A stretch of DNA of 64,000 nt, taken from Tenacibaculum larymnensis (GTDB lineage Bacteria > Bacteroidota > Bacteroidia > Flavobacteriales > Flavobacteriaceae). The notes under the pieces were generated by a model. The model was not told the DNA's origin. It saw only the letters and a program-made list of their open reading frames with translations, and did no database searches. This document shows, piece after piece, positions 8,733 to 17,085 of the stretch. A program made the position numbers and the translations under genes. Positions within the stretch are counted from its first letter, which is position 1. Each line of letters opens with the position of its first letter. The stretch spans positions 310,001-374,000 of the forward strand of contig NZ_JAIWJY010000003.1 of the NCBI RefSeq assembly GCF_028829235.1, written 5' to 3'.

Positions 8733-9596
8733 TTAACCTAAGTAAGTCATTAAAATCTTACTACGAGATGTGTGTTTTAATCTTCTGATGGCTTTTTCTT
8801 TAATTTGACGAACACGTTCACGAGTTAAATCAAAAGTTTCACCAATTTCTTCTAAAGTCATTGGTTGGTGCTCTCCTAAACCAAAGTATAGTTTTACAAC
8901 ATCAGCTTCACGTGGAGTTAATGTTTCTAGCGCACGATTAATTTCGATACGTAATGATTCGTGTAATAAAGTTTTATCAGGGTTTGGTGATTCACCTGAG
9001 TTTAATACGTCGTATAAATTTGAATCTTCACCTTCAATTAAAGGAGCATCCATCGATACGTGACGACCAGAATTTTTCATTGACTCCTTAACGTCATTGA
9101 CAGTCATGTCTAATTTCTTGGCAATTTCTTCAGCACTTGGAGGGCGCTCATTTTCTTGCTCTAAGAAAGCATACATTTTATTAATCTTGTTAATAGAACC
9201 AATTTTATTTAATGGCAAACGTACAATACGTGATTGTTCAGCCAATGCTTGTAAAATAGACTGACGAATCCACCATACAGCATATGAAATGAATTTAAAA
9301 CCACGCGTTTCATCAAAACGTTTAGCAGCTTTAATTAATCCTAAATTACCTTCATTAATTAAATCAGGTAATGTTAATCCTTGGTTTTGGTATTGCTTAG
9401 CAACCGACACCACAAAACGTAAGTTAGCCTTAGTTAGTTTTTCAAGGGCTCTTTGGTCACCAGCTTTAATTCTTTGTGCTAATTCAACTTCTTCATCAGC
9501 AGTAATTAAATCTACCTTTCCTATTTCTTGCAAATATTTATCTAAAGACGCGGTTTCTCTATTGGTAACCTGTTTTGTAATTTTTAGTTGTCTCAT
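8733..9596 (-). CDS. rpoD: primary RNA polymerase sigma factor (sigma-70/RpoD, short Bacteroidota form)
   Basis: 287 residues. Region 1.2 begins with [18 protein letters not shown]. Region 2 includes [35 protein letters not shown] and the promoter-melting motif [16 protein letters not shown]. Region 4 ends with [18 protein letters not shown]. The large N-terminal region of proteobacterial RpoD is missing, as is normal for this phylum. This sigma factor recognises the TTG/TAnnTTTG promoters noted elsewhere here. It is monocistronic, with its own terminator. Confidence 0.96.
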   Translation of the reverse strand: MRQLKITKQVTNRETASLDKYLQEIGKVDLITADEEVELAQRIKAGDQRALEKLTKANLRFVVSVAKQYQNQGLTLPDLINEGNLGLIKAAKRFDETRGFKFISYAVWWIRQSILQALAEQSRIVRLPLNKIGSINKINKMYAFLEQENERPPSAEEIAKKLDMTVNDVKESMKNSGRHVSMDAPLIEGEDSNLYDVLNSGESPNPDKTLLHESLRIEINRALETLTPREADVVKLYFGLGEHQPMTLEEIGETFDLTRERVRQIKEKAIRRLKHTSRSKILMTYLG

Positions 9597-9814
9597 CTAC
9601 TTCAAGTATATTTTAATTTATCAATCAGTCTACATTAACTTATACGTATGCAGTTATAATAATGTTACAAAGTTTTTTGTGTTTTTTGAAAATTTTCGTC
9701 TATTTGTTAAATAAATGTTAAAATTTGTTATTAAAACAATAATTAAGTGACCACGTAACGGACCAAGTGTCTAAATTGATGTATAACTAAGGAGGAAACT
9801 AACTATACTGCCCA

Positions 9815-10384
9815 TTGGAGAGTATTGATGTAAAGAAAATAAGCGACGAAGATTTGGTTCGTAAAATAGTAGAAAAAAATGATACTCATTTATTTGCTGT
9901 TTTATACGATCGTTATGCTGGCGTGGTGTATAACAAGTGCTACGGATTTTCCAAAAATAAAGAAGAGGCTCAAGATTTAACACATGATGTATTTATTCGT
10001 TTATTTGTTAAATTGAGAACTTTTAAAGGAAAATCTAAGTTTTCTACTTGGCTATATTCTTTTACTTATAATTTTTGTGTTAATTATGTACAGAGAAATA
10101 AGGAGAAGAAAAAAGAAAAGGTAACAGTTGTAACTGATGAAATAAGAGAAGAAAGTAATATTGATGATATTGATGACGCTACACTATTTGAGTTAAAGTC
10201 AGATAAATTGGCAAAAGCACTCGAAATGATTTCTCCTTCAGAGAAAATGATTTTATTAATGAAGTACCAAGATGAAATGAGTATTAAAGATATTTCAGCG
10301 GGGTTAGATTTGGGGGAAAGCGCAGTAAAAATGCGTTTAAAAAGAGCTAAGGAAAAAGTGGTGAAAGCGTATAACGAATTGTAA
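9815..10384 (+). CDS. ECF-type RNA polymerase sigma-70 factor (TTG start)
   Basis: 189 residues. Sigma region 2 spans roughly 25-95 (AVLYDRYAGVVYNKCYGFSK, then TWLYSFTYNFCVNYVQ). Region 4 spans about 130-185 (PSEKMILLMKYQDEMSIKDI and GESAVKMRLKRAKEKV). No ATG precedes region 2 in frame after the stop codon at 9800-9802, so the TTG at 9815 is the best start. A GGAGG at 9791-9795 lies 19 bp before it. No typical transmembrane anti-sigma gene follows. Instead a 62-codon gene begins 6 bp downstream and may be co-translated. Confidence 0.88.
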   Translation: MESIDVKKISDEDLVRKIVEKNDTHLFAVLYDRYAGVVYNKCYGFSKNKEEAQDLTHDVFIRLFVKLRTFKGKSKFSTWLYSFTYNFCVNYVQRNKEKKKEKVTVVTDEIREESNIDDIDDATLFELKSDKLAKALEMISPSEKMILLMKYQDEMSIKDISAGLDLGESAVKMRLKRAKEKVVKAYNEL

Positions 10385-10390
10385 TAAATT

Positions 10391-10579
10391 ATGGATAATC
10401 CATTTAAAAAAATATTACATAACGAAGAATTGCCAGAAGTACTAAAAGACAAAGTACTTAATGATGTGGCAATGATTAAGCTATCAATAGATATGGCTGA
10501 TTTATTCGTGGTTAAGTATCCTAATGCTATTGTTGATTTGATAGGAGGGGCTACTGAACCAAACGGAAAAAAGAAATGA
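10391..10579 (+). CDS. small conserved-type protein downstream of ECF sigma factor
   Basis: 62 residues, soluble, without signal peptide or Cys. It opens with MDNPFKKILHNEELPEVLKD and is amphipathic and helix-prone in the first 45 residues. It starts 6 bp after the sigma gene, so they form one transcription unit. A regulatory tie to the sigma factor is possible but is inferred only from position. I do not recognise the family. Confidence 0.65.
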   Translation: MDNPFKKILHNEELPEVLKDKVLNDVAMIKLSIDMADLFVVKYPNAIVDLIGGATEPNGKKK

Positions 10580-10629
10580 TACTAACTAGTTTAAACTAAC
10601 CAAATACATACTATATATACATAAAAGTT

Positions 10630-11448
10630 ATGAGTTTTTTAAATATAGATTTTTTAACCCCTTTTAAGGATATTTTTCAAGATATAGTTGATTCATTACC
10701 AACTGTAGTAGGATTTTTAGCTTTTGTAATTATTTCTTGGCTTGTTATAAAAATCTTTTTATACCTTGTTAGAAAAGCATTAGCTAAAACTAAAATAGAT
10801 GAATGGTCTAAAAAGCTTAGGAAAACAGAAATTTTTGGTAGTAGCACAATAAATATTGTGCTTACCAATGTTATTTTGGCCGTATTAAAATGGTTTTTGA
10901 TTTTTGTTTTTGTTATGGTTGGAGCCGAAATGTTTGGCTTAACCGTAGTTTCTGAAGGAATTAGAAGCTTTTTTGCGTATTTACCTAAGCTATTAACAGC
11001 TGTAGGTATTTTTGTAGGAGGGGCTTATTTAGGAACTATGGTAAAAAAAGCAATTCAATCTATGTTTAAATCTCTTGAAGTATCTGGAGGTAATTTAGTA
11101 GGTAATATAGCTTTTTATCTAATTGTAGTGTTCTTATCTATAACGGCATTAGACCAAGCAGGGGTTGATACATCGGTAATTAAAAGTAATTTAACTCTTT
11201 TAATAGGTTCTGTATTATTGGCTTTTACTTTAGCTTTCGGATTTGGTGCCAGAGATGCTGTTTCTAGGTTGCTTTTTGGTTATTATTCAAGAAAAAACAT
11301 TTCAATAGGAGAAAAGGTTGTAATAGATGATGTAGAAGGTGTAGTAGTTGCAATAGATAATATATGTATTACAATCAATACAGAAGGAGGTAAGGTTATT
11401 TTACCAATTAAAGATGTAGTTGACAATAAAATAGTTATAAAAAAATAA
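10630..11448 (+). CDS. small-conductance mechanosensitive channel (MscS family)
   Basis: 272 residues with an N-terminal TM segment (about 20-45), further TM helices near 75-105 and 115-135, and a pore-lining helix near 185-215. The conserved glycine-rich SVLLAFTLAFGFGARDAVSR leads into the beta domain (ISIGEKVVIDDVEGVVVAIDN). The length matches short MscS proteins, ending soon after the beta domain (IKDVVDNKIVIKK). It should gate ion efflux under hypo-osmotic membrane tension. It stands 50 bp after the small gene and may share the sigma-factor transcript. Confidence 0.9.
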   Translation: MSFLNIDFLTPFKDIFQDIVDSLPTVVGFLAFVIISWLVIKIFLYLVRKALAKTKIDEWSKKLRKTEIFGSSTINIVLTNVILAVLKWFLIFVFVMVGAEMFGLTVVSEGIRSFFAYLPKLLTAVGIFVGGAYLGTMVKKAIQSMFKSLEVSGGNLVGNIAFYLIVVFLSITALDQAGVDTSVIKSNLTLLIGSVLLAFTLAFGFGARDAVSRLLFGYYSRKNISIGEKVVIDDVEGVVVAIDNICITINTEGGKVILPIKDVVDNKIVIKK

Positions 11449-11468
11449 TAAAAATTAACAATTTTTTA

Positions 11469-11587
11469 TATCTTTGAAAACGCTAAAAACAATGTTTTTA
11501 ACAGTACGATAGATTTCGGGGGACTTCTATCCAACTAATAAAGAGAAATCTTTATGAAATAAGGCCGCATTTTTGCGGTCTTTTTTT
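11469..11587 (+). ncRNA. candidate small structured RNA, unit 1
   Basis: A TATCTTTG box (TAnnTTTG) at 11469-11476 is followed by a 6-bp stem GATAGA/TCTATC (11508-11513 with 11526-11531), whose loop contains TTCGGGGGAC. A terminator hairpin with a T-run ends at 11587. No ORF of note lies inside. The same loop recurs 139 bp downstream in a second hairpin with different stem sequence, which argues for a structured RNA. No clear -33 TTG is visible. It could also be the 3' UTR of mscS. Confidence 0.45.
11562..11587 (+). terminator. rho-independent terminator
   Basis: A GC-rich stem AGGCCGC/GCGGTCT with a T-loop and a run of T. It terminates the mscS transcript and/or the candidate small RNA. Confidence 0.85.
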
Positions 11588-11639
11588 ATTTAAGATAAAA
11601 TAAATGTGACCTAAGAAAATAAAGTGTGTCTAACAAGTA

Positions 11640-11713
11640 TAGAGTAATAAGAATTCGGGGGACTTCATATTATTTTTAAACTAAAAAAGGCTTTCTAATT
11701 TAGAAAGCCTTTT
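11640..11713 (+). ncRNA. candidate small structured RNA, unit 2
   Basis: A second copy of the loop TTCGGGGGAC (11654-11663) is closed by GAA/TTC and extended by an AT stem (11645-11649 with 11668-11672). It is followed within about 20 nt by the terminator at 11685-11713. The stem bases differ from unit 1 while the loop is identical. The promoter is not obvious. Confidence 0.4.
11685..11713. terminator. bidirectional terminator
   Basis: A perfect stem AAAAGGCTTTCTAA with its complement, flanked by A and T runs. It ends the minus-strand menG-porT transcript and the plus-strand RNA unit 2. Confidence 0.85.
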
Positions 11714-11741
11714 ATTTTTTATTGTAATTGTTTTATAAATC

Positions 11742-12437
11742 TTATTCAAAAGCCAAGTGTAAAAACACTCCTCTGGTTCCCAAGAAATCAATAGGATCAG
11801 TCCATTGAGAAGACTTATTGTCGTATTTAACTTCGTTATTAATGGCAAAAACACCTCTTATTGAAGGAGAAAACTTAAAGTAACTTAAATAAAAGTCAAC
11901 ACCTATTCCTATTTCATACATAAAGTTGTTGGTTGTAGTTCTAAATTCACCAGCAAAGTTATCATCACTATTTCTTTCGTTACTTGAAAAGTTATGATCA
12001 TATGAAAGTCCTCCAATAACATAAGGCCTCATATTGTTGAGTCTGTTAGTGCTAAATTTTAAAAGTAGTGGTAAATGTAAGTATGTAGCACCTACTTCTC
12101 GAGTATTTACGTTATCTGCACCAGCTATATGTTTAAATCGTAATGTTTTTGTATTGGACATTAGTCCAGGTTCAAAACGAAGATTTATGTTGTTGTGAAG
12201 TCTTAAGTCAGCAATTAAACCAACATTAAAACCTATAGACGATTCTACTTCAATTTCGGGATCGCTAGTACTACTTGGTTTGTAACCTATTTTGTAACCA
12301 TTATTATTAGCACCAAGGTAAAAACCATAGTGAAAAAGAGGTTTATCAAAACTAGGAAGTTTTAATATTTTTTCTCTTTGTGCTTGCGTAGATAAGGACG
12401 CTACTAAAATTCCGAAAAGTAAAAGCTTTTTTAACAT
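11742..12437 (-). CDS. porT: PorT-like outer membrane beta-barrel protein (type IX secretion)
   Basis: 231 residues with a signal peptide (MLKKLLLFGILVASLSTQAQ). Alternating amphipathic strands follow, typical of an eight-strand barrel (FHYGFYLGANNNGYKI, INLRFEPGLM, MRPYVIGGLSYDHNF), ending in an aromatic-rich strand VFLHLAFE. The sequence style and the position directly after menG match the flavobacterial porT/sprT arrangement, in which PorT is required for type IX secretion and gliding. It starts 1 bp after the menG stop. The PorT assignment is from recognition of family and context; other barrel proteins look similar. Confidence 0.75.
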   Translation of the reverse strand: MLKKLLLFGILVASLSTQAQREKILKLPSFDKPLFHYGFYLGANNNGYKIGYKPSSTSDPEIEVESSIGFNVGLIADLRLHNNINLRFEPGLMSNTKTLRFKHIAGADNVNTREVGATYLHLPLLLKFSTNRLNNMRPYVIGGLSYDHNFSSNERNSDDNFAGEFRTTTNNFMYEIGIGVDFYLSYFKFSPSIRGVFAINNEVKYDNKSSQWTDPIDFLGTRGVFLHLAFE

Positions 12438-12438
12438 A

Positions 12439-13167
12439 CTATTTTAAAGCGGTATAAATTGATGCAACACCAAATGTTACAGGTATATTCTTTGCATTCT
12501 TAAACCCATTTTTTTGTAAAATATTGTTGAAAGCCTTTCCAAAAGGAAAAGTATTTGCTGTTTCTGATAAATATGAGTAGGCAACTTTATCTTTTGAAAA
12601 GAGTTTACCAATAATAGGTAAAATATAATTAGTATACAATTTGTATCCTTGCTTAAAAGGAAATTTGGTAGGGTTAGAGGTTTCTAATACTACAAACTTA
12701 CCTCCAGGTTTTAATACGCGTAATATTTCGGTTAAACCTTTGTCTAAGTTTTCAAAGTTTCTAACTCCAAAAGAAACAGTAATTGCATCAAAAGTATTAT
12801 CAGGAAAAGGGATGTTTTCGCTATCGCCAACAATCATCTTAATCTTATTGGACAAATTTGCTTTAGCTATTTTTTGTCTTCCCACTTGTAGCATTCCTTC
12901 AGAAATATCTAAACCTACAATTTTCTCAGGGTTTAATTCAGACATCATTAAAGCTAAGTCACCTGTACCAGTAGCAATATCTAAAATTTGTTGTGGGTTA
13001 TTTTCTCCTACTAGTTTTACTACTTTTTTACGCCAACTAACATCTATTCCTAAAGAAATAACACGGTTTAACCCGTCGTAATCTTCAGAAATATTGTCAA
13101 ACATTTGAGCAACTTGTTCTTTCTTTCCTAATTCAGAATCTTTATATGGTTTAATCTTTTCAGACAT
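12439..13167 (-). CDS. menG: demethylmenaquinone methyltransferase
   Basis: 242 residues, class I SAM methyltransferase of the UbiE/MenG family. It has the N-terminal signature [20 protein letters not shown], the SAM-binding motif [13 protein letters not shown], and the family motifs [15 protein letters not shown] and [13 protein letters not shown]. It methylates demethylmenaquinone in the last step of menaquinone synthesis, so it supplies the quinone for the bd oxidase encoded nearby. It is co-transcribed with porT. It is often annotated ubiE, but only the menaquinone role is likely here. Confidence 0.95.
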   Translation of the reverse strand: MSEKIKPYKDSELGKKEQVAQMFDNISEDYDGLNRVISLGIDVSWRKKVVKLVGENNPQQILDIATGTGDLALMMSELNPEKIVGLDISEGMLQVGRQKIAKANLSNKIKMIVGDSENIPFPDNTFDAITVSFGVRNFENLDKGLTEILRVLKPGGKFVVLETSNPTKFPFKQGYKLYTNYILPIIGKLFSKDKVAYSYLSETANTFPFGKAFNNILQKNGFKNAKNIPVTFGVASIYTALK

Positions 13168-13187
13168 ATATTTTATTTGGTTTGGAA

Positions 13188-14081
13188 TTACCCGTTAATG
13201 GCAACTACTTCATTAATTTGGTTAGGTAACATTTCTTTAAGCATTGTTTCAATACCATTTTTTAATGTTACTGTTGATGATGGGCAGCCACTACAAGCTC
13301 CTTGTAAAATAACACTTACTCTTTTGCTATCAGAATCGTATGCTTGAAAAGCAATATTACCACCGTCAGAAGCTACAGCAGGCTTTATATATTCATCTAA
13401 AATATCAACAATTTTAGCTTCAGTATCAGTTAAATTCTCTTTAGGAACTTCAACGTTTTGTTTAGTTTGTTGTTTAGGTAATTCAGAAATAATTTTTTTA
13501 CCTTCCTGAATGTAACTACGAATAAAAGTACGCACTTCTTGATATACTTCATTCCACTCAATCATATCGTATTTGGTGATTGATATATAGTTTTCAGAAA
13601 TAAAAATTTCTTTGACGAAAGGAAAGCTAAATAAAGCTTGTGCTAAAGGAGAAGATTTGCTGGCTTCTTCAATATTTGTATACTCAACATCAGTTTGTGT
13701 TAAAGCTTTGTTGGTTCCAAATTTCATTACTGCAGGGTTTGGAGTAACTTCAGCATATACTTCAACAGCATCTTTTTTGGTAGTTTCTTCTTTTACTACA
13801 GAATTACCATCTTGGATGTAAGCTTCTATTTGCTCGCGAACCTCTTCTTCAACATCGCTCCACTCAACAATATCATATCGTTGAATAGCAATGAAGTTAG
13901 CTGTAACTAATACCTTTTTTACAAAAGGAAGGTAAAATAGTTGTTGTGCTAACGGAGAGTTTTTAGCCTCGTCTATATTATTGTATTCATAACTACCACC
14001 ATTAACTAAAATTTTGTTGCTAACAAACTTTAGAATGGTTTCGTTATTAGTTTCTTGTATGTTTATTTTTATTGAACTCAT
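13188..14081 (-). CDS. NifU-like Fe-S scaffold protein with duplicated N-terminal domain
   Basis: 297 residues. Two related NifU N-terminal-type (Scaffold_Nfu_N) domains occur in tandem: residues ~5-85, with [21 protein letters not shown], and ~110-195, with [24 protein letters not shown]-terminal NifU domain contains the cluster-binding CSGCPSS near residue 260. Standard Nfu proteins have one N domain, so this is the duplicated form seen in Bacteroidota. It should carry Fe-S clusters to client proteins in the cytoplasm. It lies 20 bp upstream of menG on the same strand. Confidence 0.9.
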   Translation of the reverse strand: MSSIKINIQETNNETILKFVSNKILVNGGSYEYNNIDEAKNSPLAQQLFYLPFVKKVLVTANFIAIQRYDIVEWSDVEEEVREQIEAYIQDGNSVVKEETTKKDAVEVYAEVTPNPAVMKFGTNKALTQTDVEYTNIEEASKSSPLAQALFSFPFVKEIFISENYISITKYDMIEWNEVYQEVRTFIRSYIQEGKKIISELPKQQTKQNVEVPKENLTDTEAKIVDILDEYIKPAVASDGGNIAFQAYDSDSKRVSVILQGACSGCPSSTVTLKNGIETMLKEMLPNQINEVVAING

Positions 14082-14130
14082 AAGTTGTAAATAAGAAGCA
14101 AAATTACGGTAAAAAACTGAGATATGTATA

Positions 14131-14169
14131 TATAAGAAGAGTCCTGCATATAGCAGGACTCTTCTTATA
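14131..14169 (-). terminator. long terminator palindrome
   Basis: A near-perfect palindrome of about 18-bp arms (TATAAGAAGAGTCCTGC with its complement) lies downstream of the minus-strand FadL-like gene. Confidence 0.85.
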
Positions 14170-14182
14170 TGTTTTTTATGAA

Positions 14183-15577
14183 TTATAAACTGAAAGTAAT
14201 TGTTCCAGAGATTCTAGAAGTATCGGTTGTTAATTCGATAGGATCTACATCTACAGCAGGTGAATTATAAATATAGTACGGACTGTTGTTTTCTGAATTA
14301 GTATATGATAAATCAAACTTAACGTTTCCGAAATTATAACCAAGTCCTAATGAAAACCCAGAAATATTATCATCGTCTAAAGCATTTTTATAAGGACTTT
14401 GCTCATAATGGTAACCACCACGAACACTCATTTTATCAAAACGCCACTCGGTACCAATATTTAAGGAGTGGGTACCTTTAAAATCATTATCAAAGTTTTG
14501 ATTAGTTTCTATAAAATAAGGGTCGTTTTCTCTATATTTTGTACCACTGTAGTCTTTGTAAGTATAATCGGCACTTATTAAACCTTGTTTACCAAAAACA
14601 AATGCCGCACTAGCAGTAAGTTTACTTGGTGTTCGTAGTCTGAAAATATTTGAATAAAATTCTTCCCCGCTATTAACATCTGTATCTTGGTTTGTGGCTG
14701 ATATTTCAGTGTAACCAACCCAATCATCATATCTAGAGTCATTTGGATCGAAAACATCTAAGTTACTATCTTCAAAAACTTCATTGTACCATGTTGGGGT
14801 TTCATAAGCTAATCCGAAACGGAAGCTTTGATTAACTTTATAAATAAAACCAGCACTAAAAGAAACTCCACTACCTTCAAAGTAGCTATCTTGAACGTTA
14901 AGAGCTGTTAAGGTGTTTCCATTATCGTCTTCATTAACCTCTCTAAGTTCGGTAACTTGACCAAAGCTAAAATTATGAAATTTTATACTAGCTCCTGCAT
15001 ATAACTTGTTTAGATGTACAGCAGAGAATCCCATTTCAAAAATACTACTCTCTCCATAGGTAGAATTAAAAAAGCGTTGCTCTTGTCCGTTATTAAATTG
15101 ATTGGTTATATCATCAGGGTGTTCATTGAATAGTGCTTGACCACTATTACCTTGTGAAGAAAATAAACCTTCAAAGTCGCTTTTTAGCCTATAGTTAAAG
15201 GTTAATGCAAAACGATTCCAGTCGGAGTTATGAGCAGAATCAAAAGATAAAATACCACCAGCTTGGGTAATATTAAAAAAGTCATCTTCCGTTTCTGTTG
15301 TATTCCCGTAATAATTGGCTGTATAAGTAGTGTTTCTATTGCCTAAAGTTACTCCAAAAGTACTTTTAATAGCAACGGCACTACCAGCTGGGTTAATTCC
15401 AAAAGAAGATATATCTCCACCTAATGCTCCAAAGGCTCCACTCATTGATTCAAAACGAGCGGTTCCATAATTATCGTCTTTTGAAAATAAAATTCCTAAA
15501 TCATTGTAGCCTAAAGATTGCGAGTAGGCAGTATACGTACTAGCGATAATTATCGCGAAGGTTAAAATTCTTTTCAT
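14183..15577 (-). CDS. FadL/OmpP1-like outer membrane transport protein
   Basis: 464 residues with a signal peptide (MKRILTFAIIIASTYTAYSQ). The FadL-type hatch motif follows (ARFESMSGAFGALGGD, then SSFGINPAGSAV), with NPAG as in hydrocarbon/fatty-acid porins. The rest is a long series of barrel strands ending in SRISGTITFSL. Homologues in flavobacteria are often labelled hemin receptor, but the sequence gives no heme-specific motif. Uptake of hydrophobic compounds is the safest guess. It lies 47 bp from the upstream lipoprotein gene on the same strand, so the two may be co-transcribed. Confidence 0.85.
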   Translation of the reverse strand: MKRILTFAIIIASTYTAYSQSLGYNDLGILFSKDDNYGTARFESMSGAFGALGGDISSFGINPAGSAVAIKSTFGVTLGNRNTTYTANYYGNTTETEDDFFNITQAGGILSFDSAHNSDWNRFALTFNYRLKSDFEGLFSSQGNSGQALFNEHPDDITNQFNNGQEQRFFNSTYGESSIFEMGFSAVHLNKLYAGASIKFHNFSFGQVTELREVNEDDNGNTLTALNVQDSYFEGSGVSFSAGFIYKVNQSFRFGLAYETPTWYNEVFEDSNLDVFDPNDSRYDDWVGYTEISATNQDTDVNSGEEFYSNIFRLRTPSKLTASAAFVFGKQGLISADYTYKDYSGTKYRENDPYFIETNQNFDNDFKGTHSLNIGTEWRFDKMSVRGGYHYEQSPYKNALDDDNISGFSLGLGYNFGNVKFDLSYTNSENNSPYYIYNSPAVDVDPIELTTDTSRISGTITFSL

Positions 15578-15624
15578 TTTTTCATTAATTCGTTAAAAAC
15601 TTGTCTTGAAATCTGGCAGCAAGA

Positions 15625-16938
15625 TTACCTTCTAGAGCTTCTAGATGAACTTCTGCTACTCCCTCTTGAGCTACTTCCGGCTGAAGAGTTGCTTCTAGAG
15701 CTTCTTGACGGAGCTGAGTAACTACGAGAACTTCTTGAAGGTTTTGAGTAACTTCTAGATTTTCGTGAATTGCTACTATTACGTGAAGCATAGTTCTTTC
15801 TGTTATTTCTAGTTGATTTTGAGTAGCTTTTAGAGCTTCTAGGAGAGTATGATTTTCTAACAGATCTATTAGAGTTTTGGTCTCTCTTAGTATAACTTCT
15901 AGAGTTTCTAACTGAGGAAGATTTACGAACACCATTATTATTTGAAGCTCTGTGGTTTCTTGTAGAATATCCTCTAGAGCTTCTTGTAGTACGAGGTGTA
16001 CCTCTATAGCTACGAGTAGATCTGCTACCATTTGAGTTGTAACTTCTTGTTCTAGTTGATCGTTTTATACTTCTGTTATTAGAATTGCTACCTCTTCTAG
16101 TATTGTATCCTCTTGTATTTCTTGTTGAACGAGTGTTTCTGTTGCTTCGATAGGTTCTACTATTGCTTCTTCTGTAAACATCAGAAGAGCGTCTTGAAGT
16201 TGTAGTTCCTCTACGACCTGTAGTATAACCTCTTCTAGAAGTTGTTGCAGTTCTGTGACCTCTATAATAGTTGGCACCTCTGTATGGGTGTCTGTAATAG
16301 TGGTTGTTATAGTATCTATATGGTCTGTAATAATTGTAACCGTAATATGGAGAATTCCAGTAAGAGTTGTAATAAAGCCCACCTAAACCAACATAAAACC
16401 CAGAATTCCAGTGGTATGGGTGCCAATTGTTGTACCCCCAGTAGTTATAATAACGAGATCTCCACCAAGGTCTGTAATAATTATACCCATAGCCGTAATC
16501 CCAATACCAATCATTATAGTAGCCCCATCTTGGGTAGGTGTTAATATTAATAACTACATCACTGTTGTCAGCATACCCCCAAGGTTCATTACCATTATAT
16601 GTAATTCTTGTTTCAGGCTCCTCTTCATATATAATGTCTTCATCATCATATGAGTCATCATTTTCAGACTTATAATTTTCTATATCGGTAAAAATATCAG
16701 TGCCATTTAAAGCATCTAAGCGTTCTACTTCTTTGGTAAAATAGTTTTCCTGATATTCATCATATGCACGATCATCAGTAACAATTACTCTACGTTGTGG
16801 TTGTTCTATTTCATCAGCATAAATACCATCATCACTACCAGTAACCGTTTGTGTAGAACCACAAGATATAAATGTAGCTGCCATCAAAAATGATAGGATA
16901 TAGAAAGGGAGTTTGGTTTTGGTGTAATGTAGCTTCAT
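15625..16938 (-). CDS. lipoprotein with Tyr/Trp-rich middle and Arg/Ser-rich C-terminal tail
   Basis: 437 residues. It has a lipoprotein signal (LSFLMAATFISCGSTQ), an acidic N-terminal third (YDDEDIIYEEEPE), then an aromatic block from about residue 130 to 225 dominated by Y, W, N and G (WYWDYGYGYNYYRPWWRSRY). The tail from 226 to the end is almost all R, S, N, T and Y (RSNRNTRSTRNTRGYNTR; ending SRSSSRSSRR). The tail is strongly basic and disordered. I do not recognise a characterised family; surface or periplasmic polysaccharide/nucleic-acid binding is only a guess. The gene is divergent from proS. Confidence 0.8.
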   Translation of the reverse strand: MKLHYTKTKLPFYILSFLMAATFISCGSTQTVTGSDDGIYADEIEQPQRRVIVTDDRAYDEYQENYFTKEVERLDALNGTDIFTDIENYKSENDDSYDDEDIIYEEEPETRITYNGNEPWGYADNSDVVININTYPRWGYYNDWYWDYGYGYNYYRPWWRSRYYNYWGYNNWHPYHWNSGFYVGLGGLYYNSYWNSPYYGYNYYRPYRYYNNHYYRHPYRGANYYRGHRTATTSRRGYTTGRRGTTTSRRSSDVYRRSNSRTYRSNRNTRSTRNTRGYNTRRGSNSNNRSIKRSTRTRSYNSNGSRSTRSYRGTPRTTRSSRGYSTRNHRASNNNGVRKSSSVRNSRSYTKRDQNSNRSVRKSYSPRSSKSYSKSTRNNRKNYASRNSSNSRKSRSYSKPSRSSRSYSAPSRSSRSNSSAGSSSRGSSRSSSRSSRR

Positions 16939-17002
16939 GACTTTTTTATTTTTAGGTTAAAGCAAATTGTTTTTCCACTAGCTGCAAAAAATTAGTTCTT
17001 TG

Positions 17003-17033
17003 TTGGGCTTGTTACCTTTTTAATGTAGTTTTG
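17003..17033 (+). promoter_or_regulatory. candidate promoter for proS
   Basis: TTG at 17003-17005, a 20-bp spacer, then TAGTTTTG at 17026-17033. This matches the Bacteroidota TTG-N17-23-TAnnTTTG pattern. The transcript would start about 45 bp before the proS ATG. Confidence 0.55.
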
Positions 17034-17085
17034 CAGACACAATTTACGCATAAAAAATAACAATATTTATGCCAAACTTTTGATT

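Noticed and set aside
9771..9983. Minus-strand ORF over the start of the ECF sigma gene
   Set aside because: It lies antisense to a gene with clear sigma regions and has no recognisable domain.
15585..16382. Leu/Glu-rich frames on the minus strand inside the RS-rich lipoprotein gene
   Set aside because: They are an alternate frame of repetitive AGA/TCT codons. The lipoprotein frame has a proper signal and lipobox.
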